Shown one piece after another: positions 1 through 11,479 of a DNA stretch of 64,000 nucleotides (position 1 is the stretch's first letter; every line of letters starts with the position of its first letter). The stretch comes from Pseudomonas sp. gcc21 (GTDB lineage Bacteria > Pseudomonadota > Gammaproteobacteria > Pseudomonadales > Pseudomonadaceae): positions 1,674,001 through 1,738,000 of the forward strand of contig NZ_CP051625.1 of assembly GCF_012844345.1 (NCBI RefSeq), in the 5' to 3' direction. The position numbers and the translations under genes are program-made. The notes beneath the pieces were generated by a model, which saw nothing but the letters and a program-made list of their open reading frames with translations, was not told the origin of the DNA and did no database searches.

Positions 1-953
1 TGCAGGCCAGCCGTTTCGACAGGGATACCCTCGCACTGAGCATCGATGCCAGCGTAGCCAGTACCTGGTTTCAGCTACTGGAGAACCAGCGCCGTCTGAC
101 CCTGGCGCGCGATAGCCTAGACATTGCGCAACGCGTCCTGCAACTGGTCGAGGCGCGATACCGCTACGGCGCAGCGGACAGCCTGGAGGTCAGCCAGCAG
201 CGTACACTGGTCGCCCAGTTACAGGCCTCACTACCGGGTCTGGAGCAGTCCAGCCTGCAGCTGCGCAACAGTCTCGCTCTGCTGCTCGGCGCCAGCCCGG
301 ACGCCGTGCTGCCAGCGGCTGACTCGCTACTGGAGATTCAGCCGCCCGAAATCAGCGCCGGCTTGCCCGTCGAACTGCTGACCAGACGCCCCGACATCCG
401 CGCCAGCGAAGCGCGCCTGGTCGCTGCCAATGCCGATCTGACCGCCGCGCGGGCGGCGCTGCTGCCAGGCATCCAGTTGACCGGTCAGTTTGGCGCACAG
501 AGCCTGGCGCTATCAGGCCTGCTGAGCAATCCGGCCAGTGCCTGGAGTCTTGCCGCAGGGCTTACCCAGCCGATCTTTCAGGGCGGGCGTCTACGCGCCC
601 AGGTGGATCTGAGCGAAGCACGGCAGGAGGAACTGCTGATCGATTACCGGCGCACCCTGCTCACTGCGCTGAGTGACGTCGACACCGCTTTAGGCGCAGT
701 GCAGCAAGCCCGCATCCGCCACGACTTTCTGCTACAGGCCAACAACGAGGCCGAGCTGGCATTCAATCTTGCCGAAACCCGTTACCGCGCCGGCGCCATC
801 ACCCTGCAGACGCTGCTGGACACACAACGCACCTGGTACCAGAGTCAGGATAATCTGGTTCAGCAGCGCTCTGGCTGGCTGCAGGCAACCGTGGATCTGT
901 ACCGCGCGCTGGGTGGCGGTTGGTCGGAGGGAGCGGTAAGCTACGCGCCTTGA
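1..953 (+). CDS. Outer-membrane efflux channel, NodT/OprM family, C-terminal part
   Basis: The gene enters from the left edge, with its frame starting at base 3; 316 residues up to the stop are visible. They are rich in long alpha-helical, Gln/Ala/Leu-heavy stretches typical of the TolC/OprM barrel-tunnel fold. The C-terminal half shows the family pattern LAETRYRAGAITLQTLLDTQR followed by a helix ending in YRALGGGW. Such proteins form the trimeric exit duct of RND or MFS tripartite pumps. The signal peptide, lipobox and any pump genes lie outside the window, so the substrate cannot be told. The next small gene starts 18 bases downstream on the same strand. Confidence 0.88.
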   Translation, partial: QASRFDRDTLALSIDASVASTWFQLLENQRRLTLARDSLDIAQRVLQLVEARYRYGAADSLEVSQQRTLVAQLQASLPGLEQSSLQLRNSLALLLGASPDAVLPAADSLLEIQPPEISAGLPVELLTRRPDIRASEARLVAANADLTAARAALLPGIQLTGQFGAQSLALSGLLSNPASAWSLAAGLTQPIFQGGRLRAQVDLSEARQEELLIDYRRTLLTALSDVDTALGAVQQARIRHDFLLQANNEAELAFNLAETRYRAGAITLQTLLDTQRTWYQSQDNLVQQRSGWLQATVDLYRALGGGWSEGAVSYAP

Positions 954-971
954 TATTCCGGAGGATCGACA

Positions 972-1412
972 GTGGCTGCCACCCTGCGCCTGGCAACGTT
1001 GAATAACAGCCAGTTCCACCTGCACCAGCAGGAACTGACGCAGATCTGTGGCCAACTGACGCGTCTGGATGCACTGTGCAAAAGCCTTGGCGTGATTCCG
1101 CTCAGCCAGTTCGTCGATGTCACCGCACTGGAATTTCGCGAAGCGGCTGAGCTGCTCGATGGACAGGCCCCGGCACGCGTCGAGCCTGATCCGCTCACCG
1201 GCCTCCCCTATGGTCTCGAAGATATGAGCTGGAGCCCCGTCGCAGCGGGCATGACCAGCATCGAAGCCCTGACCCGCCACCTGCAACGCAATCACCCCCG
1301 GGAACTACCCGGTGCCGACATACCCGCACTTGCCGCCGAGCTGCGCTATTGCGAGCAGCTATTGGCACCGCTGGAACCCGAGGGCGGGCAGTTTCATCTG
1401 GCCGCAGATTGA
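972..1412 (+). CDS. Hypothetical protein following the efflux gene
   Basis: I do not recognise this 146-residue family. It starts at a GTG preceded by GGAGGATCGACA, a good ribosome site. The N-terminal 60 residues look helical and contain two cysteines; the middle contains the motif DPLTGLPYGLEDMSWSP; the C-terminus is acidic. There is no signal peptide or membrane segment, so it is probably cytosolic. Its position 18 bases after the efflux channel gene suggests co-transcription but does not establish a shared function. Confidence 0.6.
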   Translation: MAATLRLATLNNSQFHLHQQELTQICGQLTRLDALCKSLGVIPLSQFVDVTALEFREAAELLDGQAPARVEPDPLTGLPYGLEDMSWSPVAAGMTSIEALTRHLQRNHPRELPGADIPALAAELRYCEQLLAPLEPEGGQFHLAAD

Positions 1413-1502
1413 CCAGAGCACAGCGCCTCTGACGTCTCTTGAAATACATGCAAGGTCCAAATCTCCGGCCTAACGGCCTAAGCTACTGGTTCTGATTTCG
1501 CA

Positions 1503-1741
1503 TAGGGTCTGCTGACGTTTCGTCGTGGTCGCGACGGAGGCCCGTTTAGCGCAGAACAAGGCGCGAGGAGTGAAGTTTGGTTGTTCCAAATGAGCGACGA
1601 GTAACGCAGTGCTGCGCTAAACGGGCCCCGTCCCTGCGGGTTGAGTGTCAAATGACGCCACGCGGCGTTGCGGAACGCCGCCCGGCCTGGCGCCATTTGA
1701 CACAGCAACGCGACTCACGACGAAACGCCAACAGCCCCTTA
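1503..1741. repeat. Nested palindromic repeat element (three stacked inverted repeats)
   Basis: Most of the 337-base gap between the unknown gene and the BLUF gene is one symmetrical structure. The outer arms share CGTTTCGTCGTG (1516-1527) and its complement (1716-1727), and the pairing extends imperfectly outward. Next comes a perfect 16-base inverted repeat, GGCCCGTTTAGCGCAG (1539-1554) with 1612-1627. Beside it is a third, GTGTCAAATGACGCCA (1645-1660) with 1688-1703 (one mismatch), enclosing a small hairpin at 1663-1680. It has no credible gene. The architecture resembles non-autonomous palindromic elements; no second copy was seen in this window. Confidence 0.8.
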
Positions 1742-1749
1742 GGCAGTGT

Positions 1750-2412
1750 ATGAACGACCTCGCCCGCATCGTCTATATCAGCCGTGCAACTTTCGCGGCC
1801 AGCTCTGACGCGGCCAGGCCCGAAAATGACGGGTCTGCCAGCGTCGCGGCAGAGGCGATCGCGCTCGACCGCCACGTAGCGGAGATTCTTCGCGCATCCC
1901 GCGCCGCCAACCTGCGAGACGGCCTGGTAGGTATGCTGTACTACCGTGACGGGTGCTTCATTCAATGCATCGAAGGCGAGCGGCGTAAGGTGCACAAGCT
2001 GTACCGCATATTGCTGAAGGATCGCCGCCACCGCGACCTCAAGCTTCTGGTCAGCGAGCCCGTTGACCGTCTGGCCTTCCCTGAATGGCCGATGAAATTC
2101 GTACCCGACGATGATCACATGCAGGATCTGCTTACCGAGCACGGCTTCGAGCAGTTCGACCCCTATCGCTTTGATAACTTTCTGGTCGAGCGCGTATTAC
2201 AGCTGATGCAGGGACTGGTGGATCCGACGATAAATGAGGCTACCTCTCGCTCTCTGTCTTCCAGCGATTCGGCTTCTCCTTCCCCGCAGCTGCTGCCCGA
2301 AGCCTTCGACGATGCCGCCAGGCTTCGCCGTGATCGCATGACAATGGGCATCAGCCTGCTCGCATTGGGTGTCAGCCTGGCTAATCTCGCTTACGTCATT
2401 GCCAAAGTCTGA
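1750..2412 (+). CDS. BLUF-domain blue-light sensor with C-terminal membrane segment
   Basis: Residues 4-118 form a BLUF domain, which binds FAD and senses blue light. The flavin-pocket residues are in place: Tyr9 (IVYIS), Asn54 (NLRDGLVG), Gln72 (FIQCIEG) and Trp113 (EWPMKF). A low-complexity Ser/Pro linker at about 160-180 follows, then a hydrophobic C-terminal segment (about 200-218) that could anchor the protein in the membrane. There is no GGDEF, EAL or other recognised output domain, so it is a short-type BLUF protein of 220 residues that would act through a partner. The ATG at 1750 is chosen because the upstream in-frame sequence lies inside the palindromic repeat. The start is therefore only 9 bases from the repeat edge, and the promoter must lie in or before that repeat. 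Confidence 0.85.
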   Translation: MNDLARIVYISRATFAASSDAARPENDGSASVAAEAIALDRHVAEILRASRAANLRDGLVGMLYYRDGCFIQCIEGERRKVHKLYRILLKDRRHRDLKLLVSEPVDRLAFPEWPMKFVPDDDHMQDLLTEHGFEQFDPYRFDNFLVERVLQLMQGLVDPTINEATSRSLSSSDSASPSPQLLPEAFDDAARLRRDRMTMGISLLALGVSLANLAYVIAKV

Positions 2413-2528
2413 ATCATTCAGCGCCAGCTGATGCGCCGATCATCATCTGGTGAATGACAGCAGAAGCCACTCCCGGGTTTTGCCATAGTAGCTGCTCATC
2501 AGATGAGTGATTACCGAACGGAGCAGGC

Positions 2529-3500
2529 ATGGCCAATATCGAACAGCATATCCTCAAGGTTAACGGCATTGAACTCAGCGTCCATATCGCCGGGCCGGCG
2601 GAAGGCCAGCCCGTGTGGCTGCTGCATGGGTTCCCGGAGTGCTGGTATTCCTGGCGGCATCAGATCCACATGCTGGCTGCAGAGGGCTACCGCGTCCACG
2701 CACCTGAAATGCGCGGATATGGCCGCAGCAGCGCGCCCGACGCACCGGAGCAGTACGACATCATCACGCTGTGCGCCGACATCCAGGGCGCGATGGATCT
2801 GCTAGGGCAGGATCAGGTCGCCATGGTCGGTCACGACTGGGGCGCACTGGTGGCCTGGCACCTGGCGCTGCTTGAGCCCACACGCATCAAGGCGTTGTCG
2901 TGCATGTCGGTGCCCTTCGCCGGCCGCCCGAAAATGCCGGCCATTCACAAGATGCGCGAACTTTTCGCAGACCGTTTTCACTACATCGTTTACTTCCAGG
3001 AAATCGGACCGGCTGAACGGGAGCTGGAGGCGGACATCGCCCGCACGCTGCGCCTGGTGATGCACGGGCTGTCCAGCAACACAGCACCCGGCGAGGGACT
3101 GATACAAAACAAACCGGCCGATTCCGGCTGGCTCGAAGGCCTGGAGGATCCGGGCAAGCCGCCAGTGTGGTGCCCGCCGGAGGCCTTCGCGGTCTATCTG
3201 GAAAGCTACCAGCGCAGCGGATTTCACGGTCCACTCAACTGGTATCGCAACTTCGAGCGCAGCTGGGAACGCACCGGACATCTGGCAGGCAAGACAGTGG
3301 ACCAGCCCACGCTGTTTCTCATCGGTGACCGCGATCAGGTCGGGCAGCTCGAAGCGCACACTATCAAGCGGATGCCATCCGTGGTGCCCAAGGTGGAACA
3401 GCACGTCATCCCTGATTGCGGCCACTGGATTCAGGCGGAAAAACCCGAACCGGTGAACGAATTGTTGCTCAGCTTTTTACGCAAGCATTTTCCCGTTTGA
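2529..3500 (+). CDS. Alpha/beta hydrolase, soluble epoxide hydrolase-like
   Basis: The 323-residue protein has the epoxide hydrolase order of motifs: oxyanion-hole HGFPECWYSW (33-42), nucleophile GHDWGA with Asp103, a cap region, an acid segment FLIGDRDQVG and catalytic His in DCGHWIQAEKP near the C-terminus. An Asp nucleophile separates epoxide hydrolases and haloalkane dehalogenases from esterases; the HGFPE motif favours epoxide hydrolase. The expected reaction is hydrolysis of an epoxide to a diol through an ester intermediate, with no signal peptide. A GGAGCAGGC ribosome site lies before the ATG. Neighbours give no pathway hint, so the substrate is unknown. Confidence 0.87.
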   Translation: MANIEQHILKVNGIELSVHIAGPAEGQPVWLLHGFPECWYSWRHQIHMLAAEGYRVHAPEMRGYGRSSAPDAPEQYDIITLCADIQGAMDLLGQDQVAMVGHDWGALVAWHLALLEPTRIKALSCMSVPFAGRPKMPAIHKMRELFADRFHYIVYFQEIGPAERELEADIARTLRLVMHGLSSNTAPGEGLIQNKPADSGWLEGLEDPGKPPVWCPPEAFAVYLESYQRSGFHGPLNWYRNFERSWERTGHLAGKTVDQPTLFLIGDRDQVGQLEAHTIKRMPSVVPKVEQHVIPDCGHWIQAEKPEPVNELLLSFLRKHFPV

Positions 3501-3574
3501 CAGCGTGCCGCCGCGCAGGGCTGGCCAGCAGCGCGTGCAGGCTGTAAAGTACGCGCCGCTGCCAATCCCGGCAG

Positions 3575-3606
3575 CATGGGTTCCCTAACCCCATCAACTA
3601 AAAAGG
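3575..3606 (+). promoter_or_regulatory. Candidate preQ1-I riboswitch in the yhhQ leader
   Basis: The leader contains a compact stem, ATGGGTT/AACCCCAT, closing a CCCT loop and followed by an A-rich tail, CAACTAAAAAGG. The loop CCT can pair with the AGG of the tail, giving the H-type pseudoknot of class I preQ1 riboswitches. The layout lines up well with the Thermoanaerobacter tengcongensis preQ1-I aptamer. The paired AAGG is also the ribosome site for the start codon 8 bases downstream, so ligand binding would hide it. The regulated gene encodes a preQ0/preQ1 transporter, which is the expected target. I could not run a covariance search. Confidence 0.7.
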
Positions 3607-3613
3607 TCTCCGC

Positions 3614-4267
3614 ATGCACAACCTGTCGTTGCCGCGTCGTCGCGGCGTTCTCGCCATTCTTATCGCCTTTCACATTCTCATCATCATCGCCAGCAACTAT
3701 CTGGTGCAGTTGCCGATGAGTATTTTCGGCTGGCAAACCACCTGGGGTGCATTCAGCTTCCCCTTCATATTCCTGGCGACGGATCTGACTGTACGCTTGC
3801 TCGGCAAGACGCCGGCGCGCCAGGTGATCTCCCGCGTCATGCTTCCAGCGCTGATGGCTTCCTATGTGGTATCGGTGCTGTTTCAGGAGGGAGCTTTCCG
3901 CGGCCTGGGATCGCTGACCGAGTTCAATGAGTTCGTGCTGCGCATCTCGCTGGCCAGCTTCGTCGCCTATGTTCTTGGCCAGTTCCTGGATATTCAGGTG
4001 TTCGACAGACTGCGCCGCTTGCCGCAGTGGTGGGTCGCGCCAAGCCTGTCCACGGTGTTCGGCAACTTGCTGGACACCTATGCGTTCTTCTCGGTCGCGT
4101 TCTGGCAGAGCAGCAACGCCTTCATGGCCGAACACTGGCTGGAAATCGCCACGGTGGATTACGCGATCAAACTGATCGTCAGCCTGGTTTTATTCGTGCC
4201 GCTCTACGGTTTGCTGCTCAACGGCATCATGCGCATGATCGCAGGGAACAAGCCCGCCACGGCGTGA
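3614..4267 (+). CDS. yhhQ: 7-cyano-7-deazaguanine (preQ0)/preQ1 transporter YhhQ
   Basis: A 217-residue inner-membrane protein of about six hydrophobic segments belonging to the YhhQ/COG1738 family, which imports queuosine precursors. Family signatures are the SNYLVQLP segment after the first helix, FPFIFLATDLTVRLLGK (about 52-68), the LGQFLDIQVFDRLR loop and SLSTVFGNLLDTYAFF. The gene stands alone on the plus strand with a short leader that looks like a preQ1-I riboswitch, so translation is probably repressed when preQ1 is plentiful. The adjacent genes are unrelated. Confidence 0.92.
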   Translation: MHNLSLPRRRGVLAILIAFHILIIIASNYLVQLPMSIFGWQTTWGAFSFPFIFLATDLTVRLLGKTPARQVISRVMLPALMASYVVSVLFQEGAFRGLGSLTEFNEFVLRISLASFVAYVLGQFLDIQVFDRLRRLPQWWVAPSLSTVFGNLLDTYAFFSVAFWQSSNAFMAEHWLEIATVDYAIKLIVSLVLFVPLYGLLLNGIMRMIAGNKPATA

Positions 4268-4320
4268 GCGCAATGCCAGCCAGGCCACAAACAGGCGACT
4301 GGCCCATTGCTAGACTATGA

Positions 4321-7918
<3,598 letters not shown>

Positions 7919-8261
7919 CGAGCACACCTCTGCAGGTTGAGAAATCTGGGCATAGGATAAAGCAAATGCGTCACGCCTGCCCCGTCGGGCAGTTTTTAAC
8001 AATCTTTTTCATGAGCCAGTCCTTCAGTAAACCCGCCAGGAAAAAACGGGGAACCGCTCAACCCTCCGATCGCTCTAAACACCGCTGATTTGCTTGGACG
8101 CAGCGCCCCCAAGCACATCGAAATGACACAAATATTTAACAGCTATAAACATTCAAATATGAGGCATCATCCCTGTAAGTGGCGGAATTGTTGGGTTGAG
8201 ATAAATTTTTCGATGTGTTTTTATAGAAAAAGAATTCAATAGTAAATAAAGGCAGGGCCTT
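7919..8261. other. Divergent speA/ectA regulatory spacer
   Basis: This 343-base spacer separates divergently read speA and ectA and must hold promoters for both. The half near ectA (about 8120-8250) is strikingly AT-rich compared with its surroundings. It contains TTGAGA (8196) and TATAGA (8222), but they are 20 bases apart, too far for a standard sigma70 pair, so I do not call a defined promoter. No ectR-type MarR regulator gene lies nearby. No convincing gene is present. Confidence 0.5.
7977..7997 (+). terminator. Intrinsic-terminator-like hairpin at the speA 5' end
   Basis: On the plus strand CTGCCC, a CGTC loop and GGGCAG are followed at once by five T's. It could stop antisense transcription that runs from ligB through speA before it reaches the ectoine promoter. 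On the minus strand the same stem lies in the speA leader. The stem is only six pairs, so confidence is modest. Confidence 0.4.
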
Positions 8262-8768
8262 TTGACCTCTACACCTTTTACGCTTCGCCGCCCGGTTGAT
8301 ACGGACGGTCAGGCAGTCAACAAACTGGTAGAACGTTGTAAGCCACTCGATACCAATTCCGTTTATTGCAACCTCCTCCAGTGCAGCGACTTCGCCGACA
8401 CGGCCATCGCCGCAGAAAACACTCAGGGCGAACTGGTTGGCTTCATTTCCGGTTACCGCCCCCCGTCCCGTCCTGACACGCTGTTCATCTGGCAGGTTGC
8501 TGTTGACAGCAGTACGCGCGGTCAGGGCCTCGCCCTCAAGATGCTGATGGGACTGATTGAACGCGTCGCACCGCAAGGCGTGCACTGGCTTGAGACAACG
8601 ATCTCGCCAGGCAACGACGCCTCCGAAGCGCTGTTCAAGAAAGCATTCCGGCAGCTTGGCGTCGAATACAGCACCCGCGTGATCTTTGATCGCGCCACCC
8701 ATTTCAATGGCCTGCATGATGACGAAGTGCTTTATCGCGCCGGCCCGTTCAACTTTCAAATTGCCTAA
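8262..8768 (+). CDS. ectA: L-2,4-diaminobutyrate acetyltransferase EctA
   Basis: EctA acetylates diaminobutyrate at the gamma nitrogen, the second committed step of ectoine synthesis. The 168-residue GNAT-fold enzyme has the acetyl-CoA loop RGQGLALKML (86-95) and the EctA hallmarks LDTNSVYCNLLQCSDF (29-44) and [12 protein letters not shown] (64-75). A TTG start is forced: an in-frame stop sits at 8247-8249 and no ATG or GTG occurs before the conserved domain. AGGCAGGG precedes it. It is the first gene of ectABCD-ask, with 18 bases to ectB. A weak TTG start on the first gene may limit translation. Confidence 0.94.
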   Translation: MTSTPFTLRRPVDTDGQAVNKLVERCKPLDTNSVYCNLLQCSDFADTAIAAENTQGELVGFISGYRPPSRPDTLFIWQVAVDSSTRGQGLALKMLMGLIERVAPQGVHWLETTISPGNDASEALFKKAFRQLGVEYSTRVIFDRATHFNGLHDDEVLYRAGPFNFQIA

Positions 8769-8786
8769 AAAGCTCCAGGAGCCAAC

Positions 8787-10073
8787 ATGAAAAACTTCGA
8801 ACAGTTCGAAAAACATGAGTCCGGAATCCGCAGCTACTGCCGTTCATTCCCCGTCGTATTCAACCAGGCACGGGGCGCAGAACTGATCACGCGCGATGGC
8901 AAGTCCTATATCGATTTCCTGGCCGGTGCCGGGACGCTCAACTACGGGCATAACAACCCCGTATTGAAGAAAGCACTCATTGCGTATCTAGAGGCTGACG
9001 GTCTGACCCACGGTCTGGATATGTACACCGAAGCCAAGGAGCGTTTCCTCGAAACCTTCCACCGCGTGATCCTTGAGCCGCGCGGCATGGGCGATTTCGT
9101 TGTTCAGTTCAGTGGTCCTACCGGTTCCAACTCGGTTGAAGCCGCCCTGAAACTGGCGCGCAAGGTCACTGGCCGCAAGAACGTCATCAGTTTCACCAAT
9201 GGTTTCCATGGCTGCACCATCGGGGCCCTGGCCGCTACCGGTAATGGTCACCACCGCGGCGCCGCAGGCGTACCGCTGACCGACGTCAGCCGCATGCCTT
9301 ATGCCAATTACTTTGGCGACAAGGTCAACACCGTTGCCATGATGGACAAGCTGCTGAGCGATCCGAGCAGCGGCATCGACAAGCCGGCTGCTGTGATCGT
9401 AGAAGTGGTCCAGGGCGAAGGCGGTCTGAATGCGGCCTCAGCTGAATGGATGCGCAAGCTCGAGAAGCTGTGCCGCAAGCATGAAATGCTGTTGATCGTT
9501 GACGACATTCAGGCCGGTTGTGGCCGTACCGGCACCTTCTTCAGCTTTGAAGAAATGGGTATCAAACCGGACATCATTACCCTGTCCAAATCACTGAGCG
9601 GTTATGGCCTGCCCTTCGCCGTTGTAGTGATGCGCCGCGATCTGGACCAGTGGGAGCCGGGCGAGCATAACGGTACCTTCCGTGGCAACAACCACGCCTT
9701 CGTCACCGCTGCTGCTGCCTTCGAGCATTTCTGGACCACCGATGAGTTTGCCAAGAGCGTTCAGGCCAAGGGCAAGATTATCAAGGAGCGTATGCAGAAG
9801 ATCGTACGCAAGCATGGCCCCGACTCACTGTTCGTCAAGGGCCGCGGCATGATGCTCGGCATCAGCTGCCCCGACGGCGAAACCGCTGCAGCGGTCTGCC
9901 GCGAAGCCTTTGAGCGCGGCCTGGTAGTCGAAACCAGTGGCAACCATAGCCAGGTCGTCAAATGCCTGTGCCCGCTGGTCATCACCGAAGAGCAGATCGA
10001 CAAGGCCATGACTATTCTGGATGCGGCATTCGCCACCGTATTCAGCGAACAAGTTGAAACTCAAGCATCCTGA
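8787..10073 (+). CDS. ectB: Diaminobutyrate--2-oxoglutarate aminotransferase EctB
   Basis: EctB makes L-2,4-diaminobutyrate from aspartate semialdehyde with glutamate as amino donor. It is a 428-residue class-III PLP aminotransferase. Visible motifs are [16 protein letters not shown] (phosphate-binding), the [11 protein letters not shown] segment carrying the PLP-contacting Asp, and [10 protein letters not shown] with the Schiff-base Lys near residue 268. AGGAG sits eight bases before the ATG. The gene follows ectA directly and is followed after 10 bases by ectC. Confidence 0.96.
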   Translation: MKNFEQFEKHESGIRSYCRSFPVVFNQARGAELITRDGKSYIDFLAGAGTLNYGHNNPVLKKALIAYLEADGLTHGLDMYTEAKERFLETFHRVILEPRGMGDFVVQFSGPTGSNSVEAALKLARKVTGRKNVISFTNGFHGCTIGALAATGNGHHRGAAGVPLTDVSRMPYANYFGDKVNTVAMMDKLLSDPSSGIDKPAAVIVEVVQGEGGLNAASAEWMRKLEKLCRKHEMLLIVDDIQAGCGRTGTFFSFEEMGIKPDIITLSKSLSGYGLPFAVVVMRRDLDQWEPGEHNGTFRGNNHAFVTAAAAFEHFWTTDEFAKSVQAKGKIIKERMQKIVRKHGPDSLFVKGRGMMLGISCPDGETAAAVCREAFERGLVVETSGNHSQVVKCLCPLVITEEQIDKAMTILDAAFATVFSEQVETQAS

Positions 10074-10083
10074 GGAACACCGA

Positions 10084-10485
10084 ATGATCGTACGTCAGTT
10101 GAAAGATTGTGAGAATTCCGAGCGCAAGGTTGTCACCGAGACCTGGGACAGCACCCGGATGATTCTCAAGGAAGACAAGATGGGGTTTTCGTTCAACATC
10201 ACCACCATCTATGCCAACACCGAAACGCACATCTGGTACCAGAACCATCTGGAGTCGGTGTACTGCATGAGCGGAAACGGCGAAATTGAAACTTTGTCCG
10301 ATGGCAAGGTCTACCCCATCGAGCCAGGCACGCTTTACATCCTGGACCAGCACGATGAGCACATGCTACGTGGCGGCACCGAGGACATGAAAATGGCCTG
10401 CGTATTCAACCCGCCGCTCAGTGGCAAGGAAGTACATGACGAGAACGGCGTTTACCCGGCCGATATAGAGGAAAACGCCCCTTAA
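10084..10485 (+). CDS. ectC: L-ectoine synthase EctC
   Basis: EctC closes N-gamma-acetyldiaminobutyrate into ectoine by loss of water. The 133-residue product is a single cupin domain with the family start [10 protein letters not shown], the metal-cupin segments [20 protein letters not shown] and [11 protein letters not shown], and the [12 protein letters not shown] tail. The ATG at 10084 has GAGGAACACC before it and matches the conserved N-terminus; the reading frame also extends upstream into the end of ectB, but that extension is not part of the family. Confidence 0.96.
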   Translation: MIVRQLKDCENSERKVVTETWDSTRMILKEDKMGFSFNITTIYANTETHIWYQNHLESVYCMSGNGEIETLSDGKVYPIEPGTLYILDQHDEHMLRGGTEDMKMACVFNPPLSGKEVHDENGVYPADIEENAP

Positions 10486-10504
10486 AAATCGAATAGGAGG
10501 ATCA

Positions 10505-11413
10505 ATGTTTGCTGATCTGTACCCATCACGTGAGCACGACCAGCCCAGCTGGCACGAACGGCTAGACCCGGTGCTGTACCGGCGCGACCTGCACAATGCG
10601 CCGATCAGCGCCGAACAGATGGCCAGCTTTGAACGCGATGGTTATTTGGTATTACCGGAGGTATTCAGCCCCCGCGAAGTTGAAGTCTTCAAGCGGGAGC
10701 TGCGCCGGATCAGTCAGTTACAGGAAGTCCTTGATTCGCCTGCAGCCATACGGGAACCGGACAGTGGCGCGCTACGCTCACTGTTCGCGATCCACCGGAG
10801 CAACGACCTGTTTGCCCGGGTGGCGCAGGACGAGCGGATTGCCGGTATTGCTCGTTACATTCTCGACGGGGACATCTATGTCCACCAGTCGCGACTGAAT
10901 CTCAAACCGGGATTCAAGGGCAAGGAATTCTACTGGCACTCCGATTTCGAAACATGGCACGTCGAAGACGGCTTGCCGCGGATGCGTACCGTCAGCTGCT
11001 CGATTCTGCTGACAGACAACCATCCGTTCAACGGTCCCTTGATGCTGATTCCCGGCTCGCACAAGCAATACATCAGTTGTGTAGGCAAGACGCCGGAGAA
11101 TCACTACCAGAGATCACTACGCAAACAGGAACTGGGCGTACCCGATGAAGGCAGCCTCCAGGAACTGTTTCAGAGTAACGGCGTAGATATGGCCACCGGG
11201 CCGGCTGGCTCCGTGGTGCTGTTTGACTGCAACACCCTGCACGGGTCTAACAGCAACATCACGCCCAGCCCGCGCAGCAACCTGTTCTTTGTCTACAACC
11301 ATGTAGACAACTTGCCGGTTGAGCCTTTTGGCAAGGTGCCACCGCGACCGGACTTTGTTGCCGAACGCGGACAGGTCGAGCCGCTGCAGATAGCTCCGCA
11401 GCAGTACGACTGA
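10505..11413 (+). CDS. ectD: Ectoine 5-hydroxylase EctD
   Basis: EctD hydroxylates ectoine to 5-hydroxyectoine using Fe(II), oxygen and 2-oxoglutarate. The 302-residue protein carries the iron triad His145, Asp147 (WHSDFE) and His246 (NTLHGSN). It also has the EctD signature FYWHSDFETWHVEDGLPRMR, with Leu where many members have Met. A strong AGGAGG lies six bases before the ATG. Its presence inside the operon, between ectC and the aspartokinase, predicts that the strain can accumulate hydroxyectoine as well as ectoine. Confidence 0.96.
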   Translation: MFADLYPSREHDQPSWHERLDPVLYRRDLHNAPISAEQMASFERDGYLVLPEVFSPREVEVFKRELRRISQLQEVLDSPAAIREPDSGALRSLFAIHRSNDLFARVAQDERIAGIARYILDGDIYVHQSRLNLKPGFKGKEFYWHSDFETWHVEDGLPRMRTVSCSILLTDNHPFNGPLMLIPGSHKQYISCVGKTPENHYQRSLRKQELGVPDEGSLQELFQSNGVDMATGPAGSVVLFDCNTLHGSNSNITPSPRSNLFFVYNHVDNLPVEPFGKVPPRPDFVAERGQVEPLQIAPQQYD

Positions 11414-11479
11414 GGGCAGGAGCCCTCGCCTCTGTCTGATCGGCAGGGACGACATTCACCAGGAAAAGAAACCAGGATT

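Noticed and set aside
1478..1708. Open frame on the minus strand inside the palindromic element
   Set aside because: It only reads through the inverted repeats; no family resemblance and no ribosome site.
3431..4135. 234-codon minus-strand frame opposite yhhQ
   Set aside because: Shadow of the yhhQ coding strand; rich in Gln, Arg and His as expected of an antisense reading.
8196..8227. TTGAGA and TATAGA as an ectA sigma70 promoter
   Set aside because: The spacing of 20 bases is too long for a normal promoter; kept only as a remark in the spacer entry.
8136..8816. 226-codon minus-strand frame across ectA
   Set aside because: Lies antisense to ectA, which has clear GNAT and EctA motifs; the translation is low in hydrophobic order and resembles nothing known.
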